Origin: JABDMH01 sp965222645
GTDB lineage: Bacteria > Bacteroidota > Bacteroidia > Chitinophagales > Saprospiraceae
DNA length: 64,000 nucleotides
NCBI GenBank assembly: GCA_965222645.1
Contig: OZ244968.1
Span: 1,488,001 to 1,552,000 of the forward strand
Direction of reading: 5' to 3'
The notes below the pieces were generated by a model. It searched no databases, was not told the origin of the DNA, and saw only the letters and a program-made list of their open reading frames with translations. The translations under genes and the position numbers were made by a program. The first letter of the stretch is position 1; each line of letters opens with the position of its first letter. This document shows positions 44,829 through 54,643 of this stretch, piece by piece.

Positions 44829-45404
44829 ATGGAGATAGGATATGCTAGAGTTAGTTCGAAGGATCAGGTGTTGGACCTACAGATTGATGCCCTGAAAAAT
44901 GCAGGATGTGAGCGTGTCTTTTGTGAGAAAATCAGTGGTACGAAAAAGAACAGACCGGAGCTGGATAAATTATTCATGCAACTGCGTAAGGGAGATGTGG
45001 TGAAGGTTTGGAAACTTGACCGACTGGGTCGTAGTTTGAAGGATTTAGTTAGTCTTGTCGGTAAGCTTGAAATCATGGGAGTCGGTTTTGTCAGTCTTCA
45101 AGACAACATCAACACTACAACGCCTTCTGGGAAACTCATCTTTCACTTGTTTGCTGCTTTGGCAGAGTTTGAGCGAGACGTAATTAGTGAGCGAACAAAG
45201 GCTGGGCTAATGGCAGCTAGAGCTAGAGGACGAAAAGGTGGTAGACCGGCTGGTCTATCTAAGAAAGCGCAGGATAAGGCACGCCTGGCAGAAAGTCTCT
45301 ACAGGGAACGTGAAAGGTCGATAAAGCAGATTTGTGATCATTTGGACATAAGCAAGCCGACATTATATCGTTATCTGCGCAGTAGAGATGTAGTCATTGG
45401 CTGA
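44829..45404 (+). CDS. Serine recombinase (resolvase/invertase type)
   Basis: A 191-residue protein starting MEIGYARVSSKDQ; the nucleophilic serine is in YARVSS. Further conserved elements are VKVWKLDRLGRSLKDL, GKLIFHLFAALAEFERD and ERTKAGLMAARARGRKGGRP, followed by a C-terminal helix-turn-helix (IKQICDHLDISKPTLYRYLR). Length and layout match Pin/Gin/Tn3-resolvase small serine recombinases. It could resolve a transposon or invert a segment; no flanking crossover sites were identified by eye. Confidence 0.93.
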   Translation: MEIGYARVSSKDQVLDLQIDALKNAGCERVFCEKISGTKKNRPELDKLFMQLRKGDVVKVWKLDRLGRSLKDLVSLVGKLEIMGVGFVSLQDNINTTTPSGKLIFHLFAALAEFERDVISERTKAGLMAARARGRKGGRPAGLSKKAQDKARLAESLYRERERSIKQICDHLDISKPTLYRYLRSRDVVIG

Positions 45405-45773
45405 ATCCAGTACTGGGCTTGGGATGGTTTATTTTCATTGCAAATGTCTCATTCATTCACTCAAGCTTGTCTCTTTTCTCCCTTTCATACAGCCAACTAT
45501 GCAAAAAGTAATTTGACAGTATCAGAGTTTGAACCTGGAAATGAATCCATGTTTTCATATGATGCTACGTTGGCAAGAAGGATTGATTTAAGACCTGGAT
45601 TGGAAACTTGACCGTATTCGCACTTGATTAATGAGAAGTTTTCTAAATCTGGTGCTATTCCCGCGGGTCATAGAGTAAAAACCACTGCTTACTCAAGGAG
45701 CTATAGAATAGGATTGTAACTGATGTACCCCTACTTACTTTCTATGCTCAATCCTAATGATCACGAGGTCCAT
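45405..45773. other. Gene-free stretch
   Basis: About 370 bases between convergent genes. I see no terminator, RNA gene or significant reading frame. Confidence 0.5.
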
Positions 45774-47258
45774 TTATAAAATGGAAGGCTTATCCAAATA
45801 AGTAGCATTACCCAAAGCATCAATCTGTAACAAGTAATATTCTTTAATACGCGATGTAGACTCAACAGCCACTAGAAGTTTTTCACCATCTGTCCGCACT
45901 CTAACAGCTCCATAAACCAAACGCTGAAAAGCTGGAAATGAATGCTCCAGCTCCTTTTTTGTGCCACTGTCCTTGATAATTTTCATTGGTCCCAATACTA
46001 CACCCATGTAAGCAAAAAATGCAGCCAATTCAGTACAGAAGATCAACGGAGAATCGTGACGTGAAGCACGTCCAAGAGCACCCAACAAATTTGCTCTGGG
46101 ATGCACATAGTCCTTACTGGCATTCTCATCACCAGATGAAACAACTGAAACAACAGGATTAACAGTCTTTAGAAAGTCCAGGTAAAATTCATGCGATCCA
46201 TGATGAGGTACTTTCATGACCTCGGACCGTATATTAACTTCTGTATTTTGTTGGGCATAGTGATTCAACAAATGCTTTGAAGCATCAATATTCAGATCAC
46301 CTCCAAAAAAGAAACTTACATGATGATATGATAATTTCAGAACAATAGAGTGTCCATTCACTGTGTGTGAAGCCGTTTTCCCTCCGTGTTCACTTCTATA
46401 ATAGCGCAATGCATTTTGTCCATTCACTGTCTCATTAACAGGTCCCAAAACTTTAAATTGTATGCCATTGTTGTGGTGCCTGCTAAACTCTGCATCATCA
46501 CCAAACTGAAGACGCTTTATCGTTCCATTTTTAATCAGAAGGTTATCAATCACCTCATCCCAAGCTTTAAAAGTGTCGCTTTTCAAGGATGCATTTCTCG
46601 GGTCATCCCACAAGTCAGTGACATAAAGTACTTTTCCAACTTTTTTGGAACTTCCGAATGCCTTTTCAATTTTCGACTCACCTGATTTAACCAAGCCATT
46701 ATGGTATATATGCTTAGTTTTTAAAAAGATACGTTTCCTAGCCGTAGGATGGGTCTCAGAATCCGGTATTTTAAACAATCCCTCAAAATGATCAGCATCA
46801 CCATGTGTCACTATAATTGAATCAAGAACTACAGGTTTTGCTTCACTTGTACCTGGAAATAGAGCAGCCAATATCCGTGCAATAAATTTTCCCTCGCCAC
46901 CATCAATCAAAAGAGATTCACCTGAGGGTAATGTGATAATGGTAGCATCACCTTGTTGCACATCCACAAAAAGCACCTGTAAAAGATTATCTTGTCTAAA
47001 CTTAATGGGCTGGGAAAGACCATTTTTCACTTTCTTTTTAATATAACCGTCTTCAATCTTTCCAGTACTATAATTATAGAACTTTACATCCACTTCCTTT
47101 TTGGATGTATCTGTATTCTGGCTCAGGTCAGGTAATTCAATTTCATCACCCCAAAACAGCACTCGTACTACTTTGTTAGCTTCCTCTTTTTGATGCACAC
47201 GGTTCCATCGTGTTCCGTATAGACGCACTAAATACTCATTTAAGATTTTCTTGGACAT
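45774..47258 (-). CDS. ComEC-like soluble metallo-beta-lactamase-fold protein
   Basis: A 494-residue soluble protein. Residues 1-90 have no recognised fold. From about 92, VLFVDVQQGDATIITLPSG and SLLIDGGEGKF begin the metallo-beta-lactamase fold seen in the C-terminal domain of ComEC/Rec2; THGDADHFEG supplies the HxDxDH metal ligands, FFFGGDLNID a further aspartate, and VPHHGSHEF the His pair. There are no membrane segments, so it is not a DNA channel. Stand-alone ComEC-like MBL proteins occur in accessory and defence-rich regions and are thought to be nucleases or phosphodiesterases (family-level inference). No partner gene is adjacent. Confidence 0.83.
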   Translation of the reverse strand: MSKKILNEYLVRLYGTRWNRVHQKEEANKVVRVLFWGDEIELPDLSQNTDTSKKEVDVKFYNYSTGKIEDGYIKKKVKNGLSQPIKFRQDNLLQVLFVDVQQGDATIITLPSGESLLIDGGEGKFIARILAALFPGTSEAKPVVLDSIIVTHGDADHFEGLFKIPDSETHPTARKRIFLKTKHIYHNGLVKSGESKIEKAFGSSKKVGKVLYVTDLWDDPRNASLKSDTFKAWDEVIDNLLIKNGTIKRLQFGDDAEFSRHHNNGIQFKVLGPVNETVNGQNALRYYRSEHGGKTASHTVNGHSIVLKLSYHHVSFFFGGDLNIDASKHLLNHYAQQNTEVNIRSEVMKVPHHGSHEFYLDFLKTVNPVVSVVSSGDENASKDYVHPRANLLGALGRASRHDSPLIFCTELAAFFAYMGVVLGPMKIIKDSGTKKELEHSFPAFQRLVYGAVRVRTDGEKLLVAVESTSRIKEYYLLQIDALGNATYLDKPSIL

Positions 47259-48844
47259 GATTCTAAGTAATTGCTGAAAGTTTCAAAATGTTTGTACGCA
47301 AATAATAAGCAAAGACCCTATCCTTCCTTGCAAATTGGACCATGTGTTCGCTGGTCTTGTTCTTGATTCTAATTGGTCGCACAGAAACTGGTTTGCCCAG
47401 ACATGCTATGGAAGGCGAATTTTTCAAATTGGGGATAAAAGGTTGACAGGTTTCATAACCAGCCAATGGTGGTATATAATTAAAATTGGAGTTGAAAAAG
47501 GTTTTCATGCGGTTATCTTAAAATTCTAAATTAACTATTTAACCAACTAAAAACGCAGATGTCAATGAGTCTAAGATCCTAGCTACGAAATGCTTTAGGC
47601 GATTTCATAGCATCAGAATCAATCTCAGATCTTTAATCATCTATTAAGTGTGAATATCGATAAAATCGTTACCGTCTTTATTCTTTTACTTTCAATGTAA
47701 TGTATGATCCAAAAGTTTGATTCAGCACCTAGGATGCCAATTTTCATCCCTACAAAAGGTTGAATTCATCTTCTCGACTACCATTGTAAGCCTACGCAAT
47801 GTCTGTATTTGAGGAGTTGAATTGTAAGCATTGGCAGAATTGGGCAGTGTCCAATCAATACGCTCACATCGATACAAATTCATATTATTGTATTATTCTG
47901 ATGTAGCATTATTTTCTTCTTCCTGCCTAAATCCAACTTTCGATTGTAATACCAAGAATTTAATACTTTTTTCAAATTCAGTCTCTTTCTTTAAGATCTT
48001 TCCATGTGGGGAGTGGTCGGAGCGCAGTGACATCCCATCATCCTATCTTGGTGAATACTTGCCTTTTAAGGCACCTTGGGAGCTCTCTGAGCGACGATCC
48101 CCTTTATATCGAAAAAAGATAGCTACGGTTATAACGTTTGTATCTCATGCAAGTCTATAGTAATTTTCGTTGCCTTCAGTAAATATGAAAACCCACTTTT
48201 TTTTACAGATATTTTGAGCATTGACGCCTGGATATGAGGATCCTTGTTGCTGTGAAGCCTACTGGAGCATACAACAAACAATATCGTGATTTCTTTACCT
48301 TTCCATCCCTAACAAGTATTGTCGCTTCTGCTTCTGAAGAAGGGAACGATTCCGTTGATATGCATATCCACAAAATTGGATAAAAGCTAACTTAGATGTG
48401 TTCAAATATAAATTGCAAACGTGTTTCTGATCCTTCTGCTGCACGGGGGTATGATGGAAAATGGAAGATTAGGGGGGGAGGGAAAGCATGTGGGTCCTGG
48501 TCTCGAAAAACGTATACTTAAATTCCCTCTAGTCATCGTTATTTCGTTTTTGCCTTCCCCTTCCATTTCTGATAATTTGTCCCTTTTAAATTGCTCTTTT
48601 AGGATCTTGTAGTTATCAGTGGGTGGAAGGAGTGCCAATTTCCATTTGTATCGAATAATGAAAGCCGGTAGACACTTATACTAAACCCAACATTCTCGTT
48701 TTTTTTATCTAGAATCTAAATGAGCCAGGACGCACTGAGATTGGTTCAAGATGGTAACTAATGCCATGATGCCATCTGAAACCACTTCTGTTGTCACACA
48801 GTAGACCACATATTCACAAAGAACTGTCGACTATCAGGGAGATA
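47259..48844. other. Gene-poor 1.6-kb stretch
   Basis: No frame here looks like a real protein. Frames of 109 codons (plus, 47831-48160), 81 codons (minus, 47263-47508) and 78 codons (minus, 48402-48638) have atypical composition. G-rich and C-rich patches occur near 48465-48500. The stretch may be decayed coding DNA or contain an unrecognised RNA. Confidence 0.4.
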
Positions 48845-49066
48845 CTAGATCCAGATCAATTTATCTAAATCAATCTCAAGTTGATAGGAAAGATCAAAAA
48901 GCAAGATAATTGATGGATTCGTCTGGCCTTTTTCAATTCTGCGAAGGTGACGCTCGTCAATTTCTAGATTAGCTGCTAGAAATCTCTGACTAAGACCAAG
49001 TTCTGAACGTCTTTGTCGGATTCTCGCACCGAGATCTCTTAGGTAAGTTCGGTGACGTACTTTCAT
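48845..49066 (-). CDS. XRE-family helix-turn-helix regulator
   Basis: A 73-residue protein that is almost entirely one HTH domain: LGARIRQRRSELGLSQRFLA, ANLEIDERHLRRIEKGQTNP and LFDLSYQLEIDLDKLIW. It has the Cro/C1 and restriction-controller type layout. It is divergent from the FISUMP gene, and a perfect palindrome lies between the two starts, so it probably regulates one or both. Confidence 0.85.
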   Translation of the reverse strand: MKVRHRTYLRDLGARIRQRRSELGLSQRFLAANLEIDERHLRRIEKGQTNPSIILLFDLSYQLEIDLDKLIWI

Positions 49067-49101
49067 GGGACGAAAATCGGACTAGATGGTCAGGTTTGTT
49101 A

Positions 49102-49115
49102 GGACATTTATGTCC
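49102..49115. promoter_or_regulatory. Palindromic operator candidate for the XRE regulator
   Basis: GGACAT-TT-ATGTCC is a perfect palindrome located 10 bases before a -7 box and 36 bases from the XRE start. This placement would let a bound dimer block the promoter. Confidence 0.55.
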
Positions 49116-49124
49116 GAAATATCT

Positions 49125-49132
49125 TATCTTTG
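49125..49132 (+). promoter_or_regulatory. -7 box of the FISUMP gene promoter
   Basis: TATCTTTG, 18 bases before the ATG, matches the TAnnTTTG consensus. Confidence 0.6.
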
Positions 49133-49150
49133 TGACTTAACGAAATCACT

Positions 49151-49963
49151 ATGTCAAAATCATTTATCGCTATACTCCTGATTCTATCTGTAGTCTCTAG
49201 TCTTAGATCTCAGGAAAAACTTGAAATTGAAGGAGCAATCATTATTGGCAATTCTGAAGATCCGGAACCTCAGGAGGGGACGATAAGATATAGTCAACTT
49301 ACTAAGGACTTTTACGGCTGGAATGGCAAGAATTGGCTTTCACTCACAAGATTTTCGCAATCCGGTCCTTCCGTATGGGATGCTGATGGAAACCTATACA
49401 AATCCGTAAGACTAGGTAGTCAAATCTGGATGGCAGACAATCTTCGTACATCTGTTTATAATGATACTACACCAATACCCCAAGTCACATCCGACACTGA
49501 GTGGGAAAACCTTACCTCAGGAGCTTGGTGTTGGTATGCGAATGATGCAAACTATGAGATCCCTTACGGCAAACTCTATAACTGGCACGCTGTCGGAACT
49601 GGGAAACTTTGTCCTGATGGCTGGCATGTACCTACCGAAAGCGATTGGACTACACTTATAGCCCACGTAGGTATGGGTGAACCGCAACTAGCTGGAGGAA
49701 CAATGAAAGACGTGGGATTGACTTTCTGGAATTCACCTAATGCCGGAGCAACTAATTCTAGTGCTTTATTTGCAGTGCCGGGAGGAGCCCGAACAAGTCA
49801 GGGAACCTTCGGTTGGCTGGGAGATCAATCATTTTGGTGGGGAGCGATTGATGTATCAAATATGTATTCGAGGACCCGTGTTCTAGTCTACAATGGTACA
49901 GGATTTAGTACCAACGTATTCCTCAAAACGGTTGGATCTTCTGTCCGTTGTGTCAAGGATTGA
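49151..49963 (+). CDS. Secreted FISUMP-domain protein
   Basis: A 270-residue protein with a signal peptide (MSKSFIAILLILSVVSSLRS). Residues about 80-268 match the Fibrobacter succinogenes major paralogous domain: YKSVRLGSQIWMADNLRTSV, YGKLYNWHAV, KLCPDGWHVPTESDWTTL and a final SVRCVKD. The N-terminal 75 residues resemble the short lead-in found in secreted Bacteroidota proteins (TIRYSQLTKDFYGWNGKNW). FISUMP proteins are secreted or surface-exposed and of unknown function. Confidence 0.88.
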   Translation: MSKSFIAILLILSVVSSLRSQEKLEIEGAIIIGNSEDPEPQEGTIRYSQLTKDFYGWNGKNWLSLTRFSQSGPSVWDADGNLYKSVRLGSQIWMADNLRTSVYNDTTPIPQVTSDTEWENLTSGAWCWYANDANYEIPYGKLYNWHAVGTGKLCPDGWHVPTESDWTTLIAHVGMGEPQLAGGTMKDVGLTFWNSPNAGATNSSALFAVPGGARTSQGTFGWLGDQSFWWGAIDVSNMYSRTRVLVYNGTGFSTNVFLKTVGSSVRCVKD

Positions 49964-50066
49964 TTGCTAATCAAAAGCACACGGTCTAACAATATTCTTG
50001 CATCCTATCCAAAAAAGAGCGATCTTTGGATGGATGTAAGGAACCCTGTAATCAAATACACCAACC

Positions 50067-50380
50067 ATGAAGACTCTACTCTTCTACTCAATTCTTTTCA
50101 TTTCTACTCTAATATGTATAGGATCAGCACCTGGCTTAACCCTGACCGTTGACCCAGATTTTGGCTGCAAATACAGTCAGTGCACTGCAATTGCTAAGTC
50201 GACAGGAGTACGTTGTAAGAAGTGTGTGAGTAATAGAAGAGATACAAAGTGCTGGCAGCATGATAACAAAAGAGATCAATGCAAAATCGCTCAATGCAAA
50301 GCAACTGCGAAATCTACTGGTAAACGTTGTAAAAGATGTGTCGGGAAACGAGGTGAGTCATATTGCTCCTCTCACCACCC
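50067..50380 (+). pseudogene. Cys-rich two-repeat secreted protein interrupted by IS copy B
   Basis: A signal-peptide-like start (MKTLLFYSILFISTLICIGS) is followed by two copies of a zinc-finger-like unit: QCTAIAKSTGVRCKKCV...CWQH and QCKATAKSTGKRCKRCV...CSSHH. The pattern resembles DUF5763-type short Cys/His modules. IS copy B enters just after SSHH; without it the frame would end PSIINLISNTSSDR at 51757-51759, for 118 residues. Even interrupted, the piece encodes a product of similar length (118 residues) with a foreign tail, so it may still be functional. Confidence 0.7.
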
Positions 50381-50433
50381 TGTCTTAACCCCCTATAAAC
50401 TGGACAAGAATTCTCTTAGTTAATTAATTAATG

Positions 50434-51330
50434 TCAATTGGCCACCCAAACCGCTTTAAACTCTGGCCGATATTTGCGAATTTCAAATAACGGACACTCA
50501 TAGTCTATGCCAGAATGAATGCGATCTGTATTATAAAATTTAATAAATCTTACCATCGTTTGCTTTAAATCTTCTTCATCTTCAAATTCGAATCGATGAC
50601 AAATAGTACGTTGTATTATTGAATGAAATGCTTCGATATGACCATTTTGTTCTGGTGTTCGTGGACGAGTAAATTCTTGCTTTGCTCCACTACGCTCACT
50701 AAAAAATGACCGTACTTGATGTGCTACAAATTGGCTGCCATTGTCACATCGAATGTAAAAACTCACCGGAAATTTAATGATCGAAAATATCTTTTCAAAT
50801 AGGGCAATCACATCTCGATGTCCTAGTCGCCTACCTTGAATATAGCCTAAAACATACCTTGACTTGACATCCAACACCGTTAGTTGCATCATGTTTCGAT
50901 GGGTTCCATGAACATAGATATACTTGATATCGATTTCTATATGCTCAAATATCCCATCGGGTTGTGGCACGAGCTCTTTAACCCATAATCTGGGCTGTCT
51001 TTGAACTACTCGCTTGGTATTCAATAGATTATTCTCCTTCATTAAGCGGTACACCTTCTTTTTGTTAATCAAATAATCTCCACGTTTGCATAGCCAGTGT
51101 GTCACTTTTATATAACCATAGTCCACAAACTCATGATCTAATAGCCGTTTGATCTGCCTAACCACTTCTTCGTTTGATACTACCGTTCCATCCGTTTTAC
51201 TTGTAAACTCGCTAGCTGTTTTTCCTCTACTGCCATTTCGTGTAATATAATAGTAGCTGCTGCGGCAAACATTGCTCGCCTTCAGGCATACATCTACTTT
51301 ATTCCCCTGATCAATATACATGCGTGCCAC
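50434..51330 (-). CDS. IS3-family transposase OrfB, copy B
   Basis: A 298-residue DDE transposase, identical to copy A through FKAVWVA, then ending after one further residue. This shorter end is the normal length for the family, which suggests copy B has the ancestral reading frame and copy A carries the insertion. Catalytic residues are as in copy A. Confidence 0.93.
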   Translation of the reverse strand: MARMYIDQGNKVDVCLKASNVCRSSYYYITRNGSRGKTASEFTSKTDGTVVSNEEVVRQIKRLLDHEFVDYGYIKVTHWLCKRGDYLINKKKVYRLMKENNLLNTKRVVQRQPRLWVKELVPQPDGIFEHIEIDIKYIYVHGTHRNMMQLTVLDVKSRYVLGYIQGRRLGHRDVIALFEKIFSIIKFPVSFYIRCDNGSQFVAHQVRSFFSERSGAKQEFTRPRTPEQNGHIEAFHSIIQRTICHRFEFEDEEDLKQTMVRFIKFYNTDRIHSGIDYECPLFEIRKYRPEFKAVWVAN

Positions 51331-51344
51331 TTCCTTTCTCTGTA

Positions 51345-51644
51345 CTAGCGGTATCGAGTTTTTTTTAGCAGTTCATCTTTGATCCGTATGGTCAAAGCCT
51401 GATCTGCAACAACTTGACGTAACCGTTCAATTTCTCGATGCAGCTCCTTCTTCTCCCGATCTACATTACTTCCCGATTTGCCTAATCCAGCTTGGCCCTC
51501 AGCTTCATATTTACTCCGCCAACGGTAAATCATATTGGAAGACACACCATGCCTTCTCGATGACTCAGAAACGCTATGTAACTCTGCATCTTGCAGTACC
51601 TGCATCTTCTCTGATGCGCTCCATCTCCTTCTTTTTTTTCTCAT
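51345..51644 (-). CDS. IS3-family transposase OrfA, copy B
   Basis: A 99-residue HTH/coiled-coil protein with the same sequence as OrfA of copy A and the same A8 slippage run at its end, 14 bases before the visible OrfB start. Confidence 0.93.
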   Translation of the reverse strand: MRKKRRRWSASEKMQVLQDAELHSVSESSRRHGVSSNMIYRWRSKYEAEGQAGLGKSGSNVDREKKELHREIERLRQVVADQALTIRIKDELLKKTRYR

Positions 51645-51711
51645 GATTCCTCTAATTTAATATTCTCTTATTTCGAGAAATCCCATTCCGGTTTTTTAGG
51701 GGGCTAGAAGG

Positions 51712-51759
51712 CACCCAAGCATCATAAACTTAATATCCAATACTTCCTCTGACAGATAA
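51712..51759 (+). pseudogene. 3' tail of the Cys-rich gene beyond IS copy B
   Basis: After removing the IS and one CACCC, the frame continues CCA AGC ATC ATA AAC for 14 codons to a TAA. The ~220 bases after it hold no recognised feature. Confidence 0.6.
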
Positions 51760-52045
51760 TTGAAATGACAATAACAATTTGTCTGGCAATCCTTTGCTCT
51801 CCCGCTTGACAAACCTGCGGCTAACCTCTCTAGTTGTAATTACGACTCTGAACAATAATGCTAGATATGTAGTGCTATTTTTGTTTCTTTTGCATAACAC
51901 GGCACTGATGGCAATGTTGAAGTCAAGGTATTAGTTTCATTTTATATAATGATATAGTGCTTGTTGAAGTAGATCCAAAATGTTGAAAAGTTCGAAAATC
52001 CGTTTAAAGTTAGGACTGCATGGGGAATTGGTCCAAATTTGCTAT

Positions 52046-53455
52046 ATGAGTTGGAAATCCGTTTATAGTCGAATAAGGTTTAATATTGGGCTTCTTGCCC
52101 TAATACTCAACTCCATTTTAGGGATAAGCCAGGACTCGCTTATTGTAAGTGGTCAAACAAACCTCTCAGGAGTCAACACCTATCCTTATGTTGAAATTTC
52201 TAGCTTAGGGCTTTTGGTGCTAGATGGTGAACTTAATACTACCAAGCTTATAATCCGAGATGGTGGATCACTAACCCACAACCCGAGATTTGAAGCAGGG
52301 CTCATTTTAAATATCAGTGATTCTCTGGTGTTGGAATCAGGAGCTAAAATAGATGTCAATGGTAAGGGCCTCAGAGGTGGAAATAATGGATCGATATTCG
52401 GGCCAATAGCAGAGGCCTATAATGACAACGGTAATATTATTGAAGGTTCACTATCGGGGTCAAACGGTGTTTCTGGGAATGGAGGTAGTTATGGAGGTGA
52501 TGCAGCTTTAAATGGAACGGGTACAGGTACTACAAACAATGTTTATGGTGTTATAGAGGATCCAGCCTGGCTCGGATCTGGAGGCATGGGTGGTAGGACA
52601 GAGGCCCCAGGTGGCAGTGGAGGCGGTAAGATCAAATTGACAGCTGGTATTTTGATATTAGACGGATGCCTATCCGCTAATGGAGACAGTGGCGGGAGAG
52701 TAGGTTTTGTCACTGGTGGTGGCGGCTCAGGAGGTTCAATCAATATAGTTTGTAGCGCTATTTCTGGAAACGGAGTAATTCAGGCTAATGGTGGAGGTGG
52801 AAAAGTGGGTAATAGCACTCTTATTTCTGGGGGAGGTTCTGGTGGTAGAATTGCCATAAATTATCAAAATTTCAATTTCCCAATCGACAGTATTAAATGT
52901 TTTGGGGAATTCACCAATCATGACAACCTTGGCGCAAACACAACTGGAGCCGCAGGTACAATATATTTAAAAGGTGGATCTTTATCTCAAGGTGTGCTAC
53001 TTGTCAATGGAGATACCCATGGTACTAACTATTTCACCCAGCTAAAATCGAATTTAACAAATTTGGATTCAATATTAGTTTCTAACGGTGCTCGGTGTGC
53101 ATTTACCACTCTGTCTGCTTCTCCCCTAAATACACTCAATTATATCAAGGTGTTGAATGCCTCTACCCTCAGAATTGATTTTGGATTTACGTTAACTCCC
53201 TTAATTCAAACGGGTATGATATATTAGTTGACGAAAATTCCACATTGGTATATAAAAAAGGGTCATTTGTCAATATCGATAACCTTCAAATAGATGCCTC
53301 TACTCTGAACTCTGAAATTGATCAGCCAAGTTCACTAAATTTTCTACTTACCAACAACAGTACTATAAATATTCTTGGCTCTGCCAGACTCACTATAAGT
53401 GACTTTTTGCCTACAAGTTTCAACTCCGGCACTGTCTGGATATCGGATAGTGCAT
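52046..53455 (+). pseudogene. Glycine-rich modular adhesin, N-terminal part (frameshifted and IS-interrupted)
   Basis: The start was set at MSWKSVYSRIRFNIGLLALI (signal peptide). The first glycine-rich module (about residues 100-270) shows KIDVNGKGLRGGNNGSIFG, GNGGSYGG, GGSGGGKIKL and GGGSGGRIAINY. The frame ends at a TAG (53227), but the next frame is open through the same point (NSNGYDILVDENSTLVYKKG) and continues the protein, so a single-base frameshift lies at about 53185-53225. The new frame reaches GTVWISDSA, where an IS is inserted; it resumes at 54995. Probably a surface adhesin or matrix protein. Confidence 0.75.
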
Positions 53456-53570
53456 GGTTTGACCCCCTATAAACCAGACAAAATCACATTGGTTAGATAA
53501 TCGTATTTAAAAATGCCATAACTTTATTGTTGCTGGATACGACCGACGGTTACCTTTGTACCGATGGTTA

Positions 53571-54590
53571 TCAAAGTGATATGGCGCCATTCGCTTTTAG
53601 TTTTTTTAATAACTGGCCATCGAGGCCACTTTTTAAAATACTGGATACTTCCCTCAGATCACCATTACCCGATATTAGATAATGCGGCACTTTCAGCCTT
53701 AACTTGTACCGATGATTTCCCAATTCCATTCGTTCAACCAGGTCTTTATACCATAGTTTGCAGAATAATATAGGAGGGAGGTGATCCAAGCTACCATGTA
53801 ATCTAATATTATTATAGGTCATATAGAAATGATCCAAGTGTTTTTCCAAATCAGCAAGACTCATGAAAATTTCGGGATCCAAAGACTTTCCAAGGATTGA
53901 GTGAAAACTTTCGATATGGCCATTTTCCTGTGGTGTGTACGGATGAGTAAATACCTGATTTATATAGTTGTCAGATAAATATTCTTGTATCATGGATGCT
54001 GCAAATCGGGAATCATTATCATTCCTGAGCTCAACAGTGATGCCTCTAGACAATAAGTCTGCCGGTTGTAAGTGATCCACGATTATCTGTTCCCACAATT
54101 GCTTGACTTGCTCCTTCTTAATGGAGTACCCCACCATCCAGTCAAGTACTTTTCGACTAAACGTGTCAATGACTGTTAGGATGTAGGCATAGCGGCTGTG
54201 CTGTTGTACCCATTGGAATTTTATATCCATTTCAAGTACCTGCAAAGGCCTACATGGACTTACACGTCGATACTTCACATATCTGCGCTTTACCTTGGTT
54301 GTCCTGTCAAGCAATAATTGGTATAAGCCCATTAGTCGATATACTTTTTTATGATTAATTATATAGCCTAGCAAACACAGAGCAGCTGTCATGGCCCGGT
54401 ATCCATAGTCAGTCTCCGGATTCCTTTTAATCCTTACCATCTCTTCAACAACCTCAACATTACTCACCTCAACCAATTGATTTTCTTGCTCAATCCTGAG
54501 TGTCGTTTTAGATGGTGGCAATCCACCCTTTCTTCCTGTTCGATCATTATAATATTGATACTTACTAATCTTGCAAATACCTAAGACCAC
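53571..54590 (-). CDS. IS3-family (IS150-like) transposase OrfB
   Basis: A 339-residue transposase with a DDE core: LEMDIKFQWVQQ, LRNDNDSRFAAS and QENGHIESFHS. The N-terminal HTH-like part has YGYRAMTAALCLLGYIINHK. The true N-terminus probably comes from a frameshift fusion with OrfA. The C-terminus (LKVPHYLISGNGDLREVSS) is longer than in copies A/B. Confidence 0.9.
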   Translation of the reverse strand: MVLGICKISKYQYYNDRTGRKGGLPPSKTTLRIEQENQLVEVSNVEVVEEMVRIKRNPETDYGYRAMTAALCLLGYIINHKKVYRLMGLYQLLLDRTTKVKRRYVKYRRVSPCRPLQVLEMDIKFQWVQQHSRYAYILTVIDTFSRKVLDWMVGYSIKKEQVKQLWEQIIVDHLQPADLLSRGITVELRNDNDSRFAASMIQEYLSDNYINQVFTHPYTPQENGHIESFHSILGKSLDPEIFMSLADLEKHLDHFYMTYNNIRLHGSLDHLPPILFCKLWYKDLVERMELGNHRYKLRLKVPHYLISGNGDLREVSSILKSGLDGQLLKKLKANGAISL

Positions 54591-54643
54591 ATCTCGCTTT
54601 AAGCCTTTAAAAATATATTCTCGAGCAAGTGCCTTACGCTCTG

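Larger units (their letters stand above)
50381..51711 (-). mobile_element. IS3-family insertion sequence, copy B
   Basis: 1331 bp, with the same ends and gene order as copy A. A 5-bp CACCC duplication flanks it (50376-50380 and 51712-51716). It lacks the 76-bp palindrome found in copy A. Near identity of the copies implies recent transposition. Confidence 0.92.

Noticed and set aside
47263..47508. 81-codon frame just upstream of the MBL gene
   Set aside because: The spacing would suit an operon, but the sequence shows no recognisable pattern and its start is weak; kept only as a possibility within the gene-poor stretch.
47831..48160. 109-codon frame in the gene-poor stretch
   Set aside because: Cys/Ser/Phe-rich random-like composition, no promoter or ribosome binding site seen.
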